A DNA stretch of 64,000 nucleotides from Notamacropus eugenii (taxonomy: Eukaryota > Chordata > Mammalia > Diprotodontia > Macropodidae): contig NC_092879.1 of NCBI RefSeq assembly GCF_028372415.1, positions 92,962,741 through 93,026,740 on the forward strand. The letters run 5' to 3'. The notes beneath the pieces were generated by a model. The model did not search any database. It was given only the letters and a program-made list of their open reading frames with translations, and was not told the DNA's origin. Both the position numbers and the translations under genes were made by a program. Shown one piece after another: positions 45,666-57,475 of the stretch. Position 1 is the first letter of the stretch. Each line of letters opens with the position of its first letter.

Positions 45666-46090
45666 TTGTTTTCATTTTAAAAGAATTTCAACATTCAGAT
45701 AACTGGTATATATTTAATTGGTTCAGTTGCTCCTTAAAGTTGTTTTTTATAAACTAGTTAGAAAAGGGGGAGGTTATATGTCAAAAAACATTTTATGCTA
45801 AAAAAATGAGCCTACAAAATGCTGATGAGAAAATGCACCTCCCTCCTTTCTTTGCAGAAGTGGGGACTAGGGGTATGGAATACTTCATGCAGTCAGGTGA
45901 TATGTGGGCTGTCCCCAATCATTCTCTTTGATTTGTTCCCAGGAGTGGCTCACTCAGTCGAGGAGGGGGGTGGATGGACATATTTAGAAATAAAGAGAAT
46001 GCAAAAAGAAAAGATATCAAGGAAAAGAAAAAAAACCCCAGTAAGATATCTCCCTGCTCAAACTAGCATTAGCAAGCACCAATTAATTCC
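45666..46090. other. Unresolved sequence
   Basis: No feature recognised before the long CT tract. Confidence 0.4.
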
Positions 46091-46259
<169 letters not shown>

Positions 46260-46329
46260 ATATACACACACACATGCATACAATTATAGGGATTTTCAGG
46301 GAAAACTGTTGGCATTCAACCATCCTACA

Positions 46330-46485
46330 TTAAGCTGATGTAGTAGAGAAAAGACTGGCCTCCTAGTCAGGAAAATGGGGCTTCCAGTCACGTGTCTGAC
46401 GTGTGCTGACTGTGTGATCTTGAACAACTCACTTTACCTCTCAGTTCCTCGATTGACTCTGAGATCATGTAGGTACAGTTACTGA
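46330..46485 (+). mobile_element. tRNA-derived/MIR SINE, diverged
   Basis: TGATGTAGTAGAGAAAAGAC, CCTCCTAGTCAGGAAAATGG, CTGTGTGATCTTGAACAACT. Confidence 0.6.
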
Positions 46486-46980
46486 GTTACTGAGCTACAT
46501 CTCCACAAAGATGAAATTATTGGTCTGATTCAAAATAACGGGCAAGAGGGACTCTCTTCTCTACTACCATTCTGCCCCTAGCCCCTAGTCCCAGAGAACT
46601 AATAAATTAAGAAAGAAAACTAAACATTTTGGTCTGACTACCAAAATGCAATTGCAGTCCCATGGGGACTTTTGGTCATTTCCCTAATCCTCAGCCAGCA
46701 CAATAATGGTCCTGCACATTATAAAATGTGTCAGATTACGGGACATCCATTTCTAATGAGAATGTCACCAAACCCATTCCTGTAAGCCTCCTAGCTCAGA
46801 TGGGGCACTTGACTCCTCTCAGCTTCCAAAAGTGGGACAAGACATTGATCAGAACTCTGACATCCTGTCCCAGGATCCCTGGGTAATTTTGTGAATGGCC
46901 AAATGAATATGAACCAGTTGTTGTTTTTCTATTGTATTTCTAGTATAACTTTGTTATTATTCACTTTGTTAATATTTTCT
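46486..46980. other. Unresolved; holds one copy of a 43-base duplicated block
   Basis: 46543-46585 is nearly identical to 50013-50055. The remainder is unassigned. Confidence 0.4.
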
Positions 46981-46984
46981 CCCA

Positions 46985-47190
46985 GCTACGATGCTCTCGA
47001 TGAACCCAAGAAGCATTTATCAGGCACCTACTATGTGCTAGCCTCTGGGTACGCCAAGAAGGAACGAAATCCAGCCCCTGACCTCAAAGAGCTTATAGAT
47101 GCCCCATTACCATGGGAAGAGGCCATCACAACAAATGGCTTCCCATCAAGAAGACACCCCTCTGGAGCCTTGAGGCAAGCCGAGCACTCT
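46985..47190 (+). mobile_element. Old interspersed repeat, first part
   Basis: AGCATTTATCAGGCACCTAC, CTATGTGCTAGCCTCTGGGT, CCCTGACCTCAAAGAGCTTA. Same family as 37.97-38.83 kb. Confidence 0.55.
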
Positions 47191-47605
47191 GAGTAGCAGA
47201 GGTGAAGAAGAGAGAATGTTTTCTAGGCCACAGATGACAACATACTGCTTCTCAAGATCTAGATTGAGGCTACCTATTCAATACAAACATTATTTGTGGC
47301 CTCCTGGAAAGCAGTAGGGTGAAAATCCTGTTGCCAGGCTTTGAATGAATGTATAATAAAGGGGACAGTCTAGGCACCTTGGCTTGCTGAAATGAGAATC
47401 CAATTTCACCTTCTTGGCTCTCTCTTTGTGGGAAGGAGAAGAAAGGGGGCTGCACTCATCTAAGTTCTTACAGGGGTGGCTTTTTTCCCCAAAGGGCTAG
47501 ATACTTGGGAGGGACCCTGAGAACTGTGCCCGTCTGGGCACCCCAAGGGCACATAGATCCATCTAGGCCAGCTCTAGAGATAGCAGTAGAGAAAGATAGA
47601 ATTAA
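47191..47605. other. Unresolved sequence
   Basis: No feature recognised. Confidence 0.35.
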
Positions 47606-47609
47606 TCAG

Positions 47610-48245
47610 CAAGCATTTTGAAGCAGTTTTTGTGAAGGAGGGAAGACACTAAGGGTTGGGGGACCAGGAAAAGTGGTGCTTGAGCTGCATTCTGAAGGAA
47701 GAGAGGGATTCTAGGAGGTCAAGGTGAGGAGGCAATACCTTCCAGGAACTGGGGACAGCCAGGAAAAGGCCTAGATCTAGGCACTAGAGAGTCAGAAGCA
47801 GAGAGAAGATCAGCTTAGCCAAATCACAGAGTGTGGTGGGAAGGGACATCCTTTACCATGAGACTGGACAGAGATTGCAGCCACATTAGAAAGTGATGTC
47901 AAAGCGAAATAGAGGAGTTTATAGTGTGTCCTAGAGGCAGGAGGGAGCCACTGGAGTTTATCGAGTAGGAGAGTGACATGGTCAGACTTTGGCAGCGGAT
48001 GGACTCGAATGGGGCCAGACTTGAGGCAGAGAGATCCAGTAGGAGACCTTTGTACTAATCTTGGTGAAAGCTGCTCAAGGCTTGAGGGGGCCTAGAAGTA
48101 GAGGAGGTCAAGGTGAGATGCCATGTAGAGAGAAGGACAGGATTTGGCAGCTGGTGGGCAGTGGAAGGTGAGAGAGAATGAGGAGTTAAGGTGCCACTGG
48201 GGCTGTGAGACTGGGTGCCTGGAAGGTTAGTGGGGTCCCTTAAAC
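47610..48245 (+). mobile_element. Old interspersed repeat, continued
   Basis: GGGAGCCACTGGAGTTTATC, GAGAGTGACATGGTCAGACT. Same unassigned family. Confidence 0.55.
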
Positions 48246-48329
48246 AGCAGTAAGGACATTTGGAAGAGGGGCAGGTTGGCGTCAGTGGTGTACAGATCAC
48301 AGGAATTAATGGTCCTCCTGGCCTCTGTC

Positions 48330-48700
48330 CTGAGCATACCACATCCAGAGTAGTACGTTCACTCCTGAGCAACCTAGTCAGTCACGTCCAGAAACTGGAG
48401 AGCAAATGGGGAGTACAACAGGGCCTCGTCGAAAACACTGCACATTGGAGGGGAGGGGGACCTTCTCCTCTCTGGGCCTCAGTTTCCTCAAGCGTAAAAT
48501 GAAGGAGTTGGGCCACATACTAGCTGTGGTCCTTTTCAGCTGGCCTAGGGAACCATATGATACATTAAATGAATTGAGGCCATTGAACCTGGAAAACAGA
48601 ACTGACAAGGGTCTTCTAAATTCTTAGAAATGTTGGTTTGGTGGCAGGACATGGAAAGTCAGATCCCAGGGAGCACAATTTGGATTTTTCCCAGTGAGAT
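48330..48700 (+). mobile_element. CR1/L3 fragment with MIR tail inserted
   Basis: CR1 blocks at about 48340-48410 (CCAGAAACTGGAGAGCAAAT) and 48565-48660 (CCATTGAACCTGGAAAACAG), with a MIR piece at 48465-48540 (GGGCCTCAGTTTCCTCAAGC). Confidence 0.55.
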
Positions 48701-48959
48701 TTGGGGCAAGGGCCTGAACCATTGAGACATTATAAGGAAAATTTGAATGAATTGATAAGGATCCCAGACTGGACGGGGGCTGTGCCTGCCTAGATATTTC
48801 AGAAATAGCAAGTTACCCTTCTCAGGTGCAATTCAGTGAGCACTGGATGAGAGTCAGGTCAAGTTGCTGAGTTCAGCCACTTCCCATGGGGGGCCACGGA
48901 CGTCAGATGTCTGGGTCAGGCTGGGAAGGTCTTTAGCTACCAAAGTGAGGATTTCACAG

Positions 48960-49205
48960 GTGGTCCTGTGAATAGGCAGCCATTAGACTTTGTGGAATAA
49001 GGGAGTACACTTTAGGAGGGTCACCTTGGTGGCTGAGTGGAGGATGGACCACAGTGGGGAGAGACTTGAGGCAGCAGGAGGGGATGAGGGCCTGCTGCAC
49101 ACTGGGGGCAGGGTCAGAGGAGAGAAGGTAAAATCAGCAGGCCTTGGTCCCAGTTTGGAGTCGAGGATGTCTAGGTTGTGAGCAGCCTGTCCCAATTTGG
49201 GCGAG
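48960..49205 (+). mobile_element. Old interspersed repeat, continued
   Basis: GGTCACCTTGGTGGCTGAGT, GGAGAGACTTGAGGCAGCAG, GGAGTCGAGGATGTCTAGGT. Third block of the family at 46.98 kb. Confidence 0.6.
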
Positions 49206-49374
49206 CTCTGATTTCTAGGACAGTTTTCCAGACATCCAGCCTTAATTGACCTCTTTGTAACTGCCACTCAGCGCTGTTCTTGGTTTTTCCCTAGTTTCCC
49301 TATCCTTTCCTTGGTGCCTTTTGTTTTTGTCTTACAACTGCTTCTAGACATATCCCCTCCACTGAAAGCTAAGA

Positions 49375-49630
49375 GGTGGCATCATGTACAGAGTCCAGGC
49401 CTGGAGATGGGAAGGCTTCTCTTCCTGAGTTCAAATCTGGTTTCAGACACTAGCTGTGTGACCTTGTGTGGGCAAGTCACTTCACCTTGTTTGTCTCAGT
49501 CTCCTTATCTATAAAATGAGCTGGAGAAGGAAATGGCAAGCCACTCTAGTACCTTTGCCAAGAAAACCCCAAATGGGTTTACCAAGAATGGGACAGGACC
49601 GAAAATGACGTAACACCAACAATATCCCCT
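49375..49630 (+). mobile_element. tRNA-derived SINE with RTE tail
   Basis: CTGAGTTCAAATCTGGTTTC, ACTAGCTGTGTGACCTTG, CTGGAGAAGGAAATGGCAAG, TTTGCCAAGAAAACCCCAAA, ending ACACCAACAA. Confidence 0.9.
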
Positions 49631-49639
49631 CTACCCTCA

Positions 49640-50000
49640 CACCTACTCAGTGAACTTTCCCTTGTAACGATGACAAAGGCAACAAACTATTTGAGCAAAG
49701 TCAACCAACATAATGACCACGTTGGACAGTGCCTGCAGCATTCTCCACCCATCATCCCCCACCTCTCCCAGGAAAAGAGAGAAGTGTACTTCCATCTCTT
49801 CAACGGACAGTTGGAAATATTGCCCTTCCTCTGGGAGTCTGTAAATTCCTTCAGGGCTCACCTCAAGGGCCACCTTCTACATGAGGTCTCTTTCTGATCC
49901 TCTCCCACCAAATGATATTTATTTATCTGTGTAAACCTTGTGTCCCCCAAGTACAGTATGAGCTCCCTGATGTCATACTGCCTTGTATGTAGCAGAACTG
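49640..50000 (+). mobile_element. L2-like LINE 3' end
   Basis: CCTCAAGGGCCACCTTCTAC, CAGTATGAGCTCCCTGATGT, CTTGTATGTAGCAGAACT. The first half is another old repeat I cannot name. Confidence 0.5.
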
Positions 50001-50239
50001 TAGCATAAGGTTGCCAGAGGGACTCTCTTCTCTACTGCCATTCTGCCCCTAGCCCCATCTCTGGTCCTTTCTGTGTGTCCCGGACCCCACCTGGGGCAGT
50101 GATGCATTCCTGCTCACAATCATGTTTGTTGCCTACATTCATAATAGAAGAATATGCAAAATTTCCATTAGATGTCAGAGAACAGAAAGATAGCATTATT
50201 TTTTTCACTCAAGTTCATGGAACTGTCTGTGGGTCCAAA

Positions 50240-50375
50240 ACTGAACCCCTTATTTTTGCAGAAGAGGAAATGGCAACCTGGAGAGGGCCTGTCCAAGGTG
50301 TCACAGGGAACAAGTCCAGAGGCTAGTGTTGCATCCAGCAAATCCCATTGCACCACACTGCCTCCTGTTGTCCAG
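50240..50375 (-). mobile_element. MIR fragment
   Basis: TGCAGAAGAGGAAATGGCAA, AAGGTGTCACAGGGAACAAG. Confidence 0.5.
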
Positions 50376-51410
50376 GCGATTCTTGGTCAGGTATTGGTTG
50401 GACTCACTAGCCTCTGTGCCCCCTTGCCTCTCTAGGGCATTTTCTAGGATCTAGGAAGAGCCCAACCTTCAGTCTCTCAACCCTGATATTGTATCAAGCC
50501 AGGTGAGTACACCCCAAGGGTCAAGGTACCATTCCTGTGCTCTTCTCTCCCTGCTAGTCATGAAGCATCTCCCCAGCAGGGAAAATGGCCTATTGCCATC
50601 CTTCCAGGCAAGCTAGTATATAGGCCAAGGACCTCCCCCCTGCACCCTCACTGCCGCCAAGGAAAGCTACAAGTTTAAGACTTTCCATGGCCTTCTTCCA
50701 TTGCGGGATGAGGACACTATGATCTTGAAACTGTCAGAGACTAGAGATTCTGTCTCAGACTCTGGTGATGAAAGCGCTCCGTGGCAGCCTGTCTGCCAAT
50801 GGAAGGGCTCCTAGGCCTGTGTGTGGAGGAGAAAGCTTGCAGCTGGGCAGCATGCCGGGCTTTCTCAATAGCTGTCTATCTGGGCCTTTGGCTTGCAGTC
50901 ACCCCTTTTAAAGGCTGCCGGATTAACTGACCCTGGGCCCTTCTCCCCTTCCCAGAAAGCACAGCAGGAAAGCACTAGCCCATAGGCCCTGAGCTCCCGT
51001 GGGTCACGTGCCCAATACAGGGGACTGATTGGAGGAGAAGTGGAAGAGGGCTGCTCCTCTTGTTCCCCACTACATCCCTCAGTGGCTCCCACTGTGTTTT
51101 CAAATCCCTGAGTTAGAGGGAGAAGAGATGAGGGTATTTCCTCTTATAGCACCCCTCCACACATAAAAACGAGTTTCTCAATCATTGTCCACTGTTGGTA
51201 CTGTAGTTCACAGAGCAAACAGAAATGGGCCCAAAGTAAAGAGACCCCTTGTTGAGGCAGAGCCATAAGTACGAAGTCTTTCAACAGGGGCAAAGACAGA
51301 GGGGAGTGGGGCTGGGGGTTGAGTACAGCAGTGGAGGTATTGGGAAGAGCCTTGGTGAGGGGAAGGGACACTGATAATGTGAAGGACAAAACTCTTATGT
51401 GTCATCTACA
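50376..51410. other. Unresolved sequence
   Basis: Ordinary, slightly GC-rich DNA; no exon or repeat recognised. Confidence 0.4.
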
Positions 51411-51414
51411 TACA

Positions 51415-51735
51415 ACATCCCATCACCAAACCTTTGTATAGGCTGTTCCCTGTGCCTGGAATATCCTCCCTGTTTACCTCTACTTTAGAATCCCAAGACT
51501 TCAATCTACCTTTGACATAAGGCCTTTCCTGATCCCCCTAGTTGCTAGTGCTTTCTCCTTCCATCCTACTCCCCATCAACAACCTTGCATTTTGTATATG
51601 TTCATACATGTACATGATGAGATCATGAAATCAGCAAAGACAAATTCAGTTTCAGTAAGTCTTGGTTGAGTGCCTACAACATTTCTAGAAGTGTACTCCA
51701 TGTGACAAAAAATATAAGATGCCATCTCTGCCCTC
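51415..51735 (+). mobile_element. L2 LINE 3' end plus old repeat scrap
   Basis: GGCTGTTCCCTGTGCCTGGA, AAGGCCTTTCCTGATCCCCC. From about 51650 a GGTTGAGTGCCTACAACATT block of the unassigned family follows. Confidence 0.7.
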
Positions 51736-52390
51736 AGAATTTACAGTCATGCCAGCATTCAAAATACTGGAGGTCATTGAAACAGTCACTTTGACATCTT
51801 TCTGAGAGACATACAAGGACCAGAATACAGCTGGACCTTCCCACATAACTCTCCTCCCCAGTGCACACCCACCCACTCACCCCATTCCATGGTGGTGACT
51901 CCTTGTTTGGGTTCCTGCTACCCAGTGAACCCCAAACATTCCTTTCTCCAAAATCCACCCTCTGCATAGACAATGAACTCAGAGGGTCAAGGACCCAGCC
52001 AGACCATAACAGGTCCAGGCAAACACTGGCCCTGCCTGAGCCGCTGGGGAGAACTATGGGTAAGTTCATGCCTGCAACTAAATAGGCAGCAAGAATAATG
52101 AAAAAGCGAGGACCTTAGTATGAAGGAGGATCAGCTCCAAAGCCACCATGCTGTGCCCAGGCCAGAAGGGCCCATACACTTACCATGAGTTCAGGCATTA
52201 AGCCTGGAAGCCAGGCAAGGAATTGGACAGATGGCCGATTTCCCTGGAAGATTCTCTCTCAGAGCAGGAGGCCTATCCAGACTGCAGGACATTTCATTAT
52301 GTTATCACTCATCCTACTCCATTCCCTTCTCATTTAATAACCTTTCTCTCCTTTCCTCTCTTCCCGACTTCCTCATTCAAGGCAGAAGAA
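51736..52390. other. Unresolved sequence
   Basis: No feature recognised. Confidence 0.4.
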
Positions 52391-52394
52391 TCAT

Positions 52395-52580
52395 AATGCC
52401 AGAGAGTGGATGGCACCTTTGAGGCCATCCAGCCCAACCTCCTCTCCTTGTAGATGGAATAACCAAGACCCAGTAAGAGGAAGTGACTTATTTAGGGTCA
52501 CACAGCTTTTAGGGAAAAGCCAGGACAAGAAGCCAAGCCTCCTGACCCTCTAGCTTCTGCAGTATGGTGTGATCTGGATG
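52395..52580 (-). mobile_element. MIR-type SINE
   Basis: GAGGCCATCCAGCCCAACCT, TTTAGGGTCACACAGCTTTT. Confidence 0.75.
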
Positions 52581-52821
52581 CTGGGTCATGAAGAGTCCTG
52601 CTGATGAGCTTTCTTCAATGTGATTTTAAAACAACAACGACTCGGACTTGGACTCAGGAAATTCCAGCCCCAAGTGTGGAGATGTGGGCATAGTACTGGA
52701 AATCTCTCTGAGCCTCGTTTAGCTTGAGCTTATCTCTCGTCTGAAAGCTCACTGTTCAGGAAGAAATCTCTGGGGATGGAACTCTCACTTTCCCCAAGGA
52801 TAAGCCCCAGGTTACCAGGAA

Positions 52822-52882
52822 ATTCATTCAATCATTCATTCATTCATTCATTCATTCATTCATTCATTCATTCATTCATTCG
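52822..52882. repeat. ATTC tetranucleotide repeat
   Basis: About 14 near-perfect TTCA units. Confidence 0.97.
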
Positions 52883-53096
52883 TCCTGGACCCAGGCCTAC
52901 CCCCAGAGGCTTTTTCACCATGTAGGGAGTCTCTACTCTTGCTGCCTCTGGGCACAAATCCTGGAAGGCTCCAAGTATCTCTGATCGGGCTGGGTGGCTG
53001 CCAGCTTGTGCCCCCCTTTGCTATTTCCCATGGGCTTTTAGCTGATCTCTTGTGCAGTTTTGAGGAAGAAGTCACAGTGCATTTGCTCATTTTCTT

Positions 53097-53454
53097 TTTT
53101 TTTTTTTATTTTTTTTATTTTTTTTTATTTTTTTTTATTTTGTAATGTTTAACAATCACTGCCATACAATTGTGATTTTATCCCCCCCACCTACCCCCCA
53201 CTACCCCCCTCCCTCCCCACGACTGCATACAATTCTGTATAGATTCTACATATACTTTCCTATTGAGTATATTTTCACTATAGTCATGCTATGTAGTCAG
53301 ACTAAGATAAATGAAAGAAATCGTATAACAAATCAGAACATGATACACAAACACATACACATACACAAACATGATCTGCTACAATATGTGAGTGACTTCC
53401 ATATTTCTCTCTCTGAGTGTGGCAGGCATTTTGCCTTGAGATCCTCCATTGGGA
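53097..53454 (-). mobile_element. Young 5'-truncated L1 with target-site duplications
   Basis: Begins with a poly-T tract with regular A breaks (the L1 poly(A) tail on the minus strand), then L1 3' UTR-like sequence: TTTAACAATCACTGCCATAC, the C-rich block, GCATACAATTCTGTATAG. Flanked by a perfect 13-base duplication TGCTCATTTTCTT at 53084-53096 and 53455-53467. In element sense the target is TT|AAGAAA, fitting L1 endonuclease. The intact tail and perfect duplications suggest it is the youngest insertion here. Confidence 0.85.
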
Positions 53455-53467
53455 TGCTCATTTTCTT

Positions 53468-53880
53468 AATCATCATTCAATCAGGTGAGAACATGAGGGT
53501 TTTGCAGGAGTTGGCATCCAGGAATTGGGTGGTCTTACCTCCCATTGAGGCAGCCATCTTGGATGTACGTCTGTCTGGCAACTTTATGCATTGAGGAGGG
53601 GATGGAAAAGAAGCTGGAAGATCTGCTGGGGCATTGTTACTAGCCGGGTCCTGGCAGTTGAGAAGGTTGGCTTGTAGCGCAGTATTGGCAGTAGAAATGC
53701 ATTAGAGGGAGCAGAGCCCAGAGTGCTAGAGCTCCAATCAACAGGGCTTGTAAGAGAGGGGAGAGTCCAAGGTGAGCTCTCCAGGATTAATCCACAAGAC
53801 GAGTGGCAGAGGCACTGAGAGACAGAGGGAACTCAACAGAAGAAGCAGGCTCCAGGAGAAATCAAAGAAGCCCTGAGCAT
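53468..53880. other. Unresolved sequence
   Basis: No feature recognised. Confidence 0.4.
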
Positions 53881-53884
53881 ATCC

Positions 53885-54080
53885 AGCTGGGGTTTACATT
53901 GTGCTTCGAAGTTTAAGAAGGATTTTATATACTAGATTCTCACAACAACCTGTGAACTCATGTTCCAGATTGCAAAACTGAGACTCAGATGAATGACATA
54001 CCCAAGCTCACAGAGCTAGGAAGGGTCTAAGGTGGGATTTAAACCAAAATCTTCCTGACTTCAAGTATGCCACTATCACC
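53885..54080 (-). mobile_element. MIR SINE
   Basis: TTCTCACAACAACCTGTGAA, AGCTCACAGAGCTAGGAAGG, AATCTTCCTGACTTCAAG. Confidence 0.7.
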
Positions 54081-54349
54081 AGGAAGATGAATGTAGTTTG
54101 GCAGTAGGAACAAATCAGATATACCAAAGGTATGTTTACCCTAGCTGACGTTCTTGGAAAGCTCTCCTTCCACATAGGGCCAGCGTACTTCCTTCATCCT
54201 CCCCTGCAAGTCAAAGGTCTGCATTCCTGTGCTCTCTCCCCTCTATTTCTCCACTACTCCAGTGGCAACAGGCCTTGAGGAATCCCATCTGAATCATATT
54301 CCTGGAATGTTTCTTCTTTATCTGCTGCCCAAGTATATAGATTTTCTTC

Positions 54350-55030
54350 TTCTCACGTCACTTCAAATGACTTCATAAAAGTTTTTTTCAGGTTTCTTTG
54401 AATCTGCCCCTTTCAACATTTTTTTTACAGTGCAGTAATATTTCATTAAATTCACATACTATAGTTAACAATGCTTTGCTCTACCAAAAAAATAGTCATA
54501 AATCCTTCTGCAAAGATTCCCCTCTCCCCTTTGCTGTTTCCCTTCTAACTGTAGCCATATTGGTTTTATTTTGTAATACAAAACTACCTTGGGTCGTTTG
54601 GTATGGCATTTAATAAGTCAATTTGTGATTTTTATTATCTTGTCTCAGACATACTCAGTTATTTAAGTCTATCTTGAATAGAAAGTACTTCGCAGTTGTA
54701 GTCATATAAATCTTACGTGCAGCTCAATAAGTAGATTCCCAAATATTGTATACCTTCCTTCTATAGTTATTTTGAACAAAATGGATCCTTATCTCTTTTG
54801 CTGACATTCTGTTGGTCAAATACAGAGATGCCTATGGTTTGTGTCGATTTGTTTAATTTGCTGCAATTTTGCTAAAGTTATTGTTTGAATTAATTTTTTT
54901 AGCTCTAGGGTTTTCTAAGAAAATAGTCATATCATTTGCCCAAAACAATCATTTTCTTTCTTCTCTGCCAGTGCTTATGCTATCAATTTCTTTTCCTCGT
55001 CTTGTTGTCATACCTAGCATCCATAGTGAC
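54350..55030 (-). mobile_element. L1 pieces: 3' end and ORF2 reverse transcriptase region
   Basis: 54380-54610 matches reverse L1 3' sequence (CAGTGCAGTAATATTTCATT). 54800-55020 matches reverse ORF2 (GCTGCAATTTTGCTAAAGTT, TCATATCATTTGCCCAAAAC, TCAATTTCTTTTCCTCGTCT). The stretch between is shortened. Confidence 0.75.
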
Positions 55031-55555
55031 TGTAGACATCACACCAACTATAGCCTGGAAATAGGGAGAGAGAAACTTACTGGCTAGAAAACATCAGGAA
55101 ACTGGGATAAAGTGAGGCCCCCCCAAAGAATACTTCCTGGGTAGGAACTCCCCAGCAAGGTTCCCTCCACTGCCATCTTCATGGGATTTGGCATCGTATG
55201 CTTGGGTTTCAGTCCTGTCTCTGCCCTTTCTCTGGGGGTTGTAGTTTAGGGAGGAGGAGGAGGAGGAGGTATTTTGGGGAAATTGCATTTTGAAATTTTG
55301 CAGGTTTAAGAAGCTAGTGATTCTGGGAAGCAGACAGAAAATGCTGCACAGGAAGTGTGTTGTGGCTGGAGTAGATTGCATCACTTACCCTTTTCCTCCT
55401 TAGGATTTGTTGACAGAAGTGCAGGCTAGAGGCAGCCTGAGAAATCAGTGGTATCTTGTTGTCTGTTGTTATCTGTCAGATGCTGGGCCAGTGTAGACTT
55501 TCTCCTTCCCCTCCCCCTGCCTTAGAATGCCTACTTTTTTCTGACAGAGGTCTGA
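55031..55555. other. Unresolved sequence with AGG run
   Basis: GGAGGAGGAGGAGGAGG at about 55252-55269. Otherwise nothing recognised. Confidence 0.4.
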
Positions 55556-55559
55556 GGAG

Positions 55560-55740
55560 CTCAGGAGTCAGAGTGCTAGACTTGGTTTCTGGAAGACATG
55601 AGTTCAAATCCCACATCGAATGTTCGGTGGTTTCACGAACCTGGACAATTCATTTAACCTTCTAGAACTTTAGCTCCCTCAGCTGTAAAGTAGGAATGGT
55701 AATAACCTCCAGAAGGTACCTATAAGGACCGTGATGATGG
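55560..55740 (+). mobile_element. MIR-type SINE
   Basis: GACATGAGTTCAAATCCCAC, TAGCTCCCTCAGCTGTAAAG. Confidence 0.7.
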
Positions 55741-56039
55741 GAGCTGTGTGTTTGTCTACATGGGTCTTGCGGGGAGAAATGCATAGAGTCTCCTCTGCCT
55801 ACCCTTCTCCAAGGGAGACTTTGATTTATGTTGGGATGGGAAGCAGGAGATTGAAGCCAAAGGCTGGCCACTCTGTATTCCTCAGAAAAGAGTTCTGGAC
55901 TAGAATTATATCTCTCTGCTCCCCTAAACATTATTAATCTAGGAAAATAATGTCTAGGTTCAAGTTGAGCTCCTGACTGCCGTCCCTTAACAGGGAAGGA
56001 GTGTCCCAAGTTTTAAATCCAAGGCTGGACTCCCTACCT

Positions 56040-56095
56040 ACCAAATGTTCTACAAAGAACACTTGTAGCATATAGCAAATAAACCCATTTATCCA

Positions 56096-56178
<83 letters not shown>

Positions 56179-56370
56179 CTATCTTTGCCCAAGAATTCCC
56201 TGAAGTCTCTATGATCAAAGTGTTGGCTCCTCTACGCGTCGGCTTCTTCCAGAGTCTTTCTCCCTTCAGAGACCTAAAAGATCCTGGAACTGTATGTTTT
56301 CTTGCTTGAAGCTGGAAGTTGGAAGACCAGGATCTCTGTTCTCCTAAACTCTCTCCACCATCGCCACTCA
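56040..56370. mobile_element. LTR-like fragment related to the one at 4.3-5.98 kb
   Basis: Shares AAACCCATTTATCCAAG and AATTCCCTGAAGTCTCTA with the pair at 4.7 and 5.64 kb. An old, broken LTR-like piece; family unassigned. Confidence 0.35.
56098..56172. repeat. GA microsatellite
   Basis: About 37 AG units inside the LTR-like fragment. Confidence 0.97.
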
Positions 56371-56374
56371 CACA

Positions 56375-57200
56375 GGCTCAGATCATAGAGTAATCAATCC
56401 CCATAAATAAGGAAAGTCCCAAGGAGAGAGTTTGGAATGACACTCCTAACAAATATGTCCGGATTCTGGTTGCTCTTATCTAGCCACCCGCAGGAATAGT
56501 CTCCTTTTTTCCTCGATGAGTTCTGTGCCTCATTAAGACTTTCTTTCTGCAAATTGATTCCCTTAAATCCCTTAACGTCACCACTTCCTAATCTACTCAG
56601 TTGCTGTAATTCCTCCACTCCACCTCAGGTGACAAACCCCTTAATGGGTACTCTTCTGCTCCCATCTTCTCCAGAAAACTTCCCCTCTGAACATCCCCAA
56701 TCTTCAGTCTCTCCCTATCCACTCTTTGCTTTCCTTCTGCCTACAAATATGTCCATATCTCCTTTATTCTGCTTTTTCACTTTGCCAAGTCACCTCTTTA
56801 AATTTTTTTAGTGAAATAACCATTATTTTAAAAGTCATTCTTTAAATTAAGTCTCTCTTTTTTATTTAGGGATGTGTCATATGAAAACATTTGACTAGAC
56901 AAGAAGAAAAACTTTACCTACAAAAGAACATAACAAAAGATACAAAACTCTTTAGGTGCATCGAAAGAACAAAATGGAGATGTATGCATCCGTTAGAAAA
57001 CGTGTATTTAGACGCTTCCTCTCCACATGCTCTCTTGGTGACTTCATCAGTTAGCCCGGCCTCCATGTTCATCTCCAGGGATATGGTTCACAAACTCCGT
57101 GTCCCAAACTCCTATCTCCCCAGTTCCAATCTCACTTCACACAAAGGATGGAGGAGCACAGATGCTTCTGCATGTCTCCACAAAAGGCAACTTAAAAGAA
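56375..57200. other. Unresolved sequence
   Basis: A minus-strand frame of 74 codons (56618-56394) resembles no family I know. Could belong to the neighbouring LTR-like element. Confidence 0.3.
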
Positions 57201-57204
57201 ATTT

Positions 57205-57475
57205 TCAGTCAACAAAAAAGTTACCTTCTCTCCCTGTCACCTCCCAACCCCAAATGAGAATGAAAAATAGACCCCCCCCCCCTTTAAAAATATGTATAGG
57301 CAAGCAAAACAAATTTCCACATAGACCGTGTCAAAAAAAGTGTCTCATTCTGCACTTTTAGTCTTTCATCTTTCTGTCAGGACATAGGAATGTGTTACAT
57401 TATTTATCCTCTGGAATCAGGGCTGAGCATTATACTAACTCTATAGAGTTCCTAATTTTTTTAAAGTTTGACCTG
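57205..57475 (-). mobile_element. L1 3' UTR
   Basis: AAGCAAAACAAATTTCCACA, CCGTGTCAAAAAAAGTGTCT, TGGAATCAGGGCTGAGCATT: reverse of the same L1 UTR block seen at 34.4 kb. A C run lies at 57273-57284. Confidence 0.75.

Noticed and set aside
46891-47196. 101-codon frame with an apparent hydrophobic segment
   Set aside because: Its second half is an old interspersed repeat (ACCTACTATGTGC block), so it is not a gene.
53145-53594. 149-codon frame
   Set aside because: It runs through the young L1 3' UTR and its flank in a chance frame.
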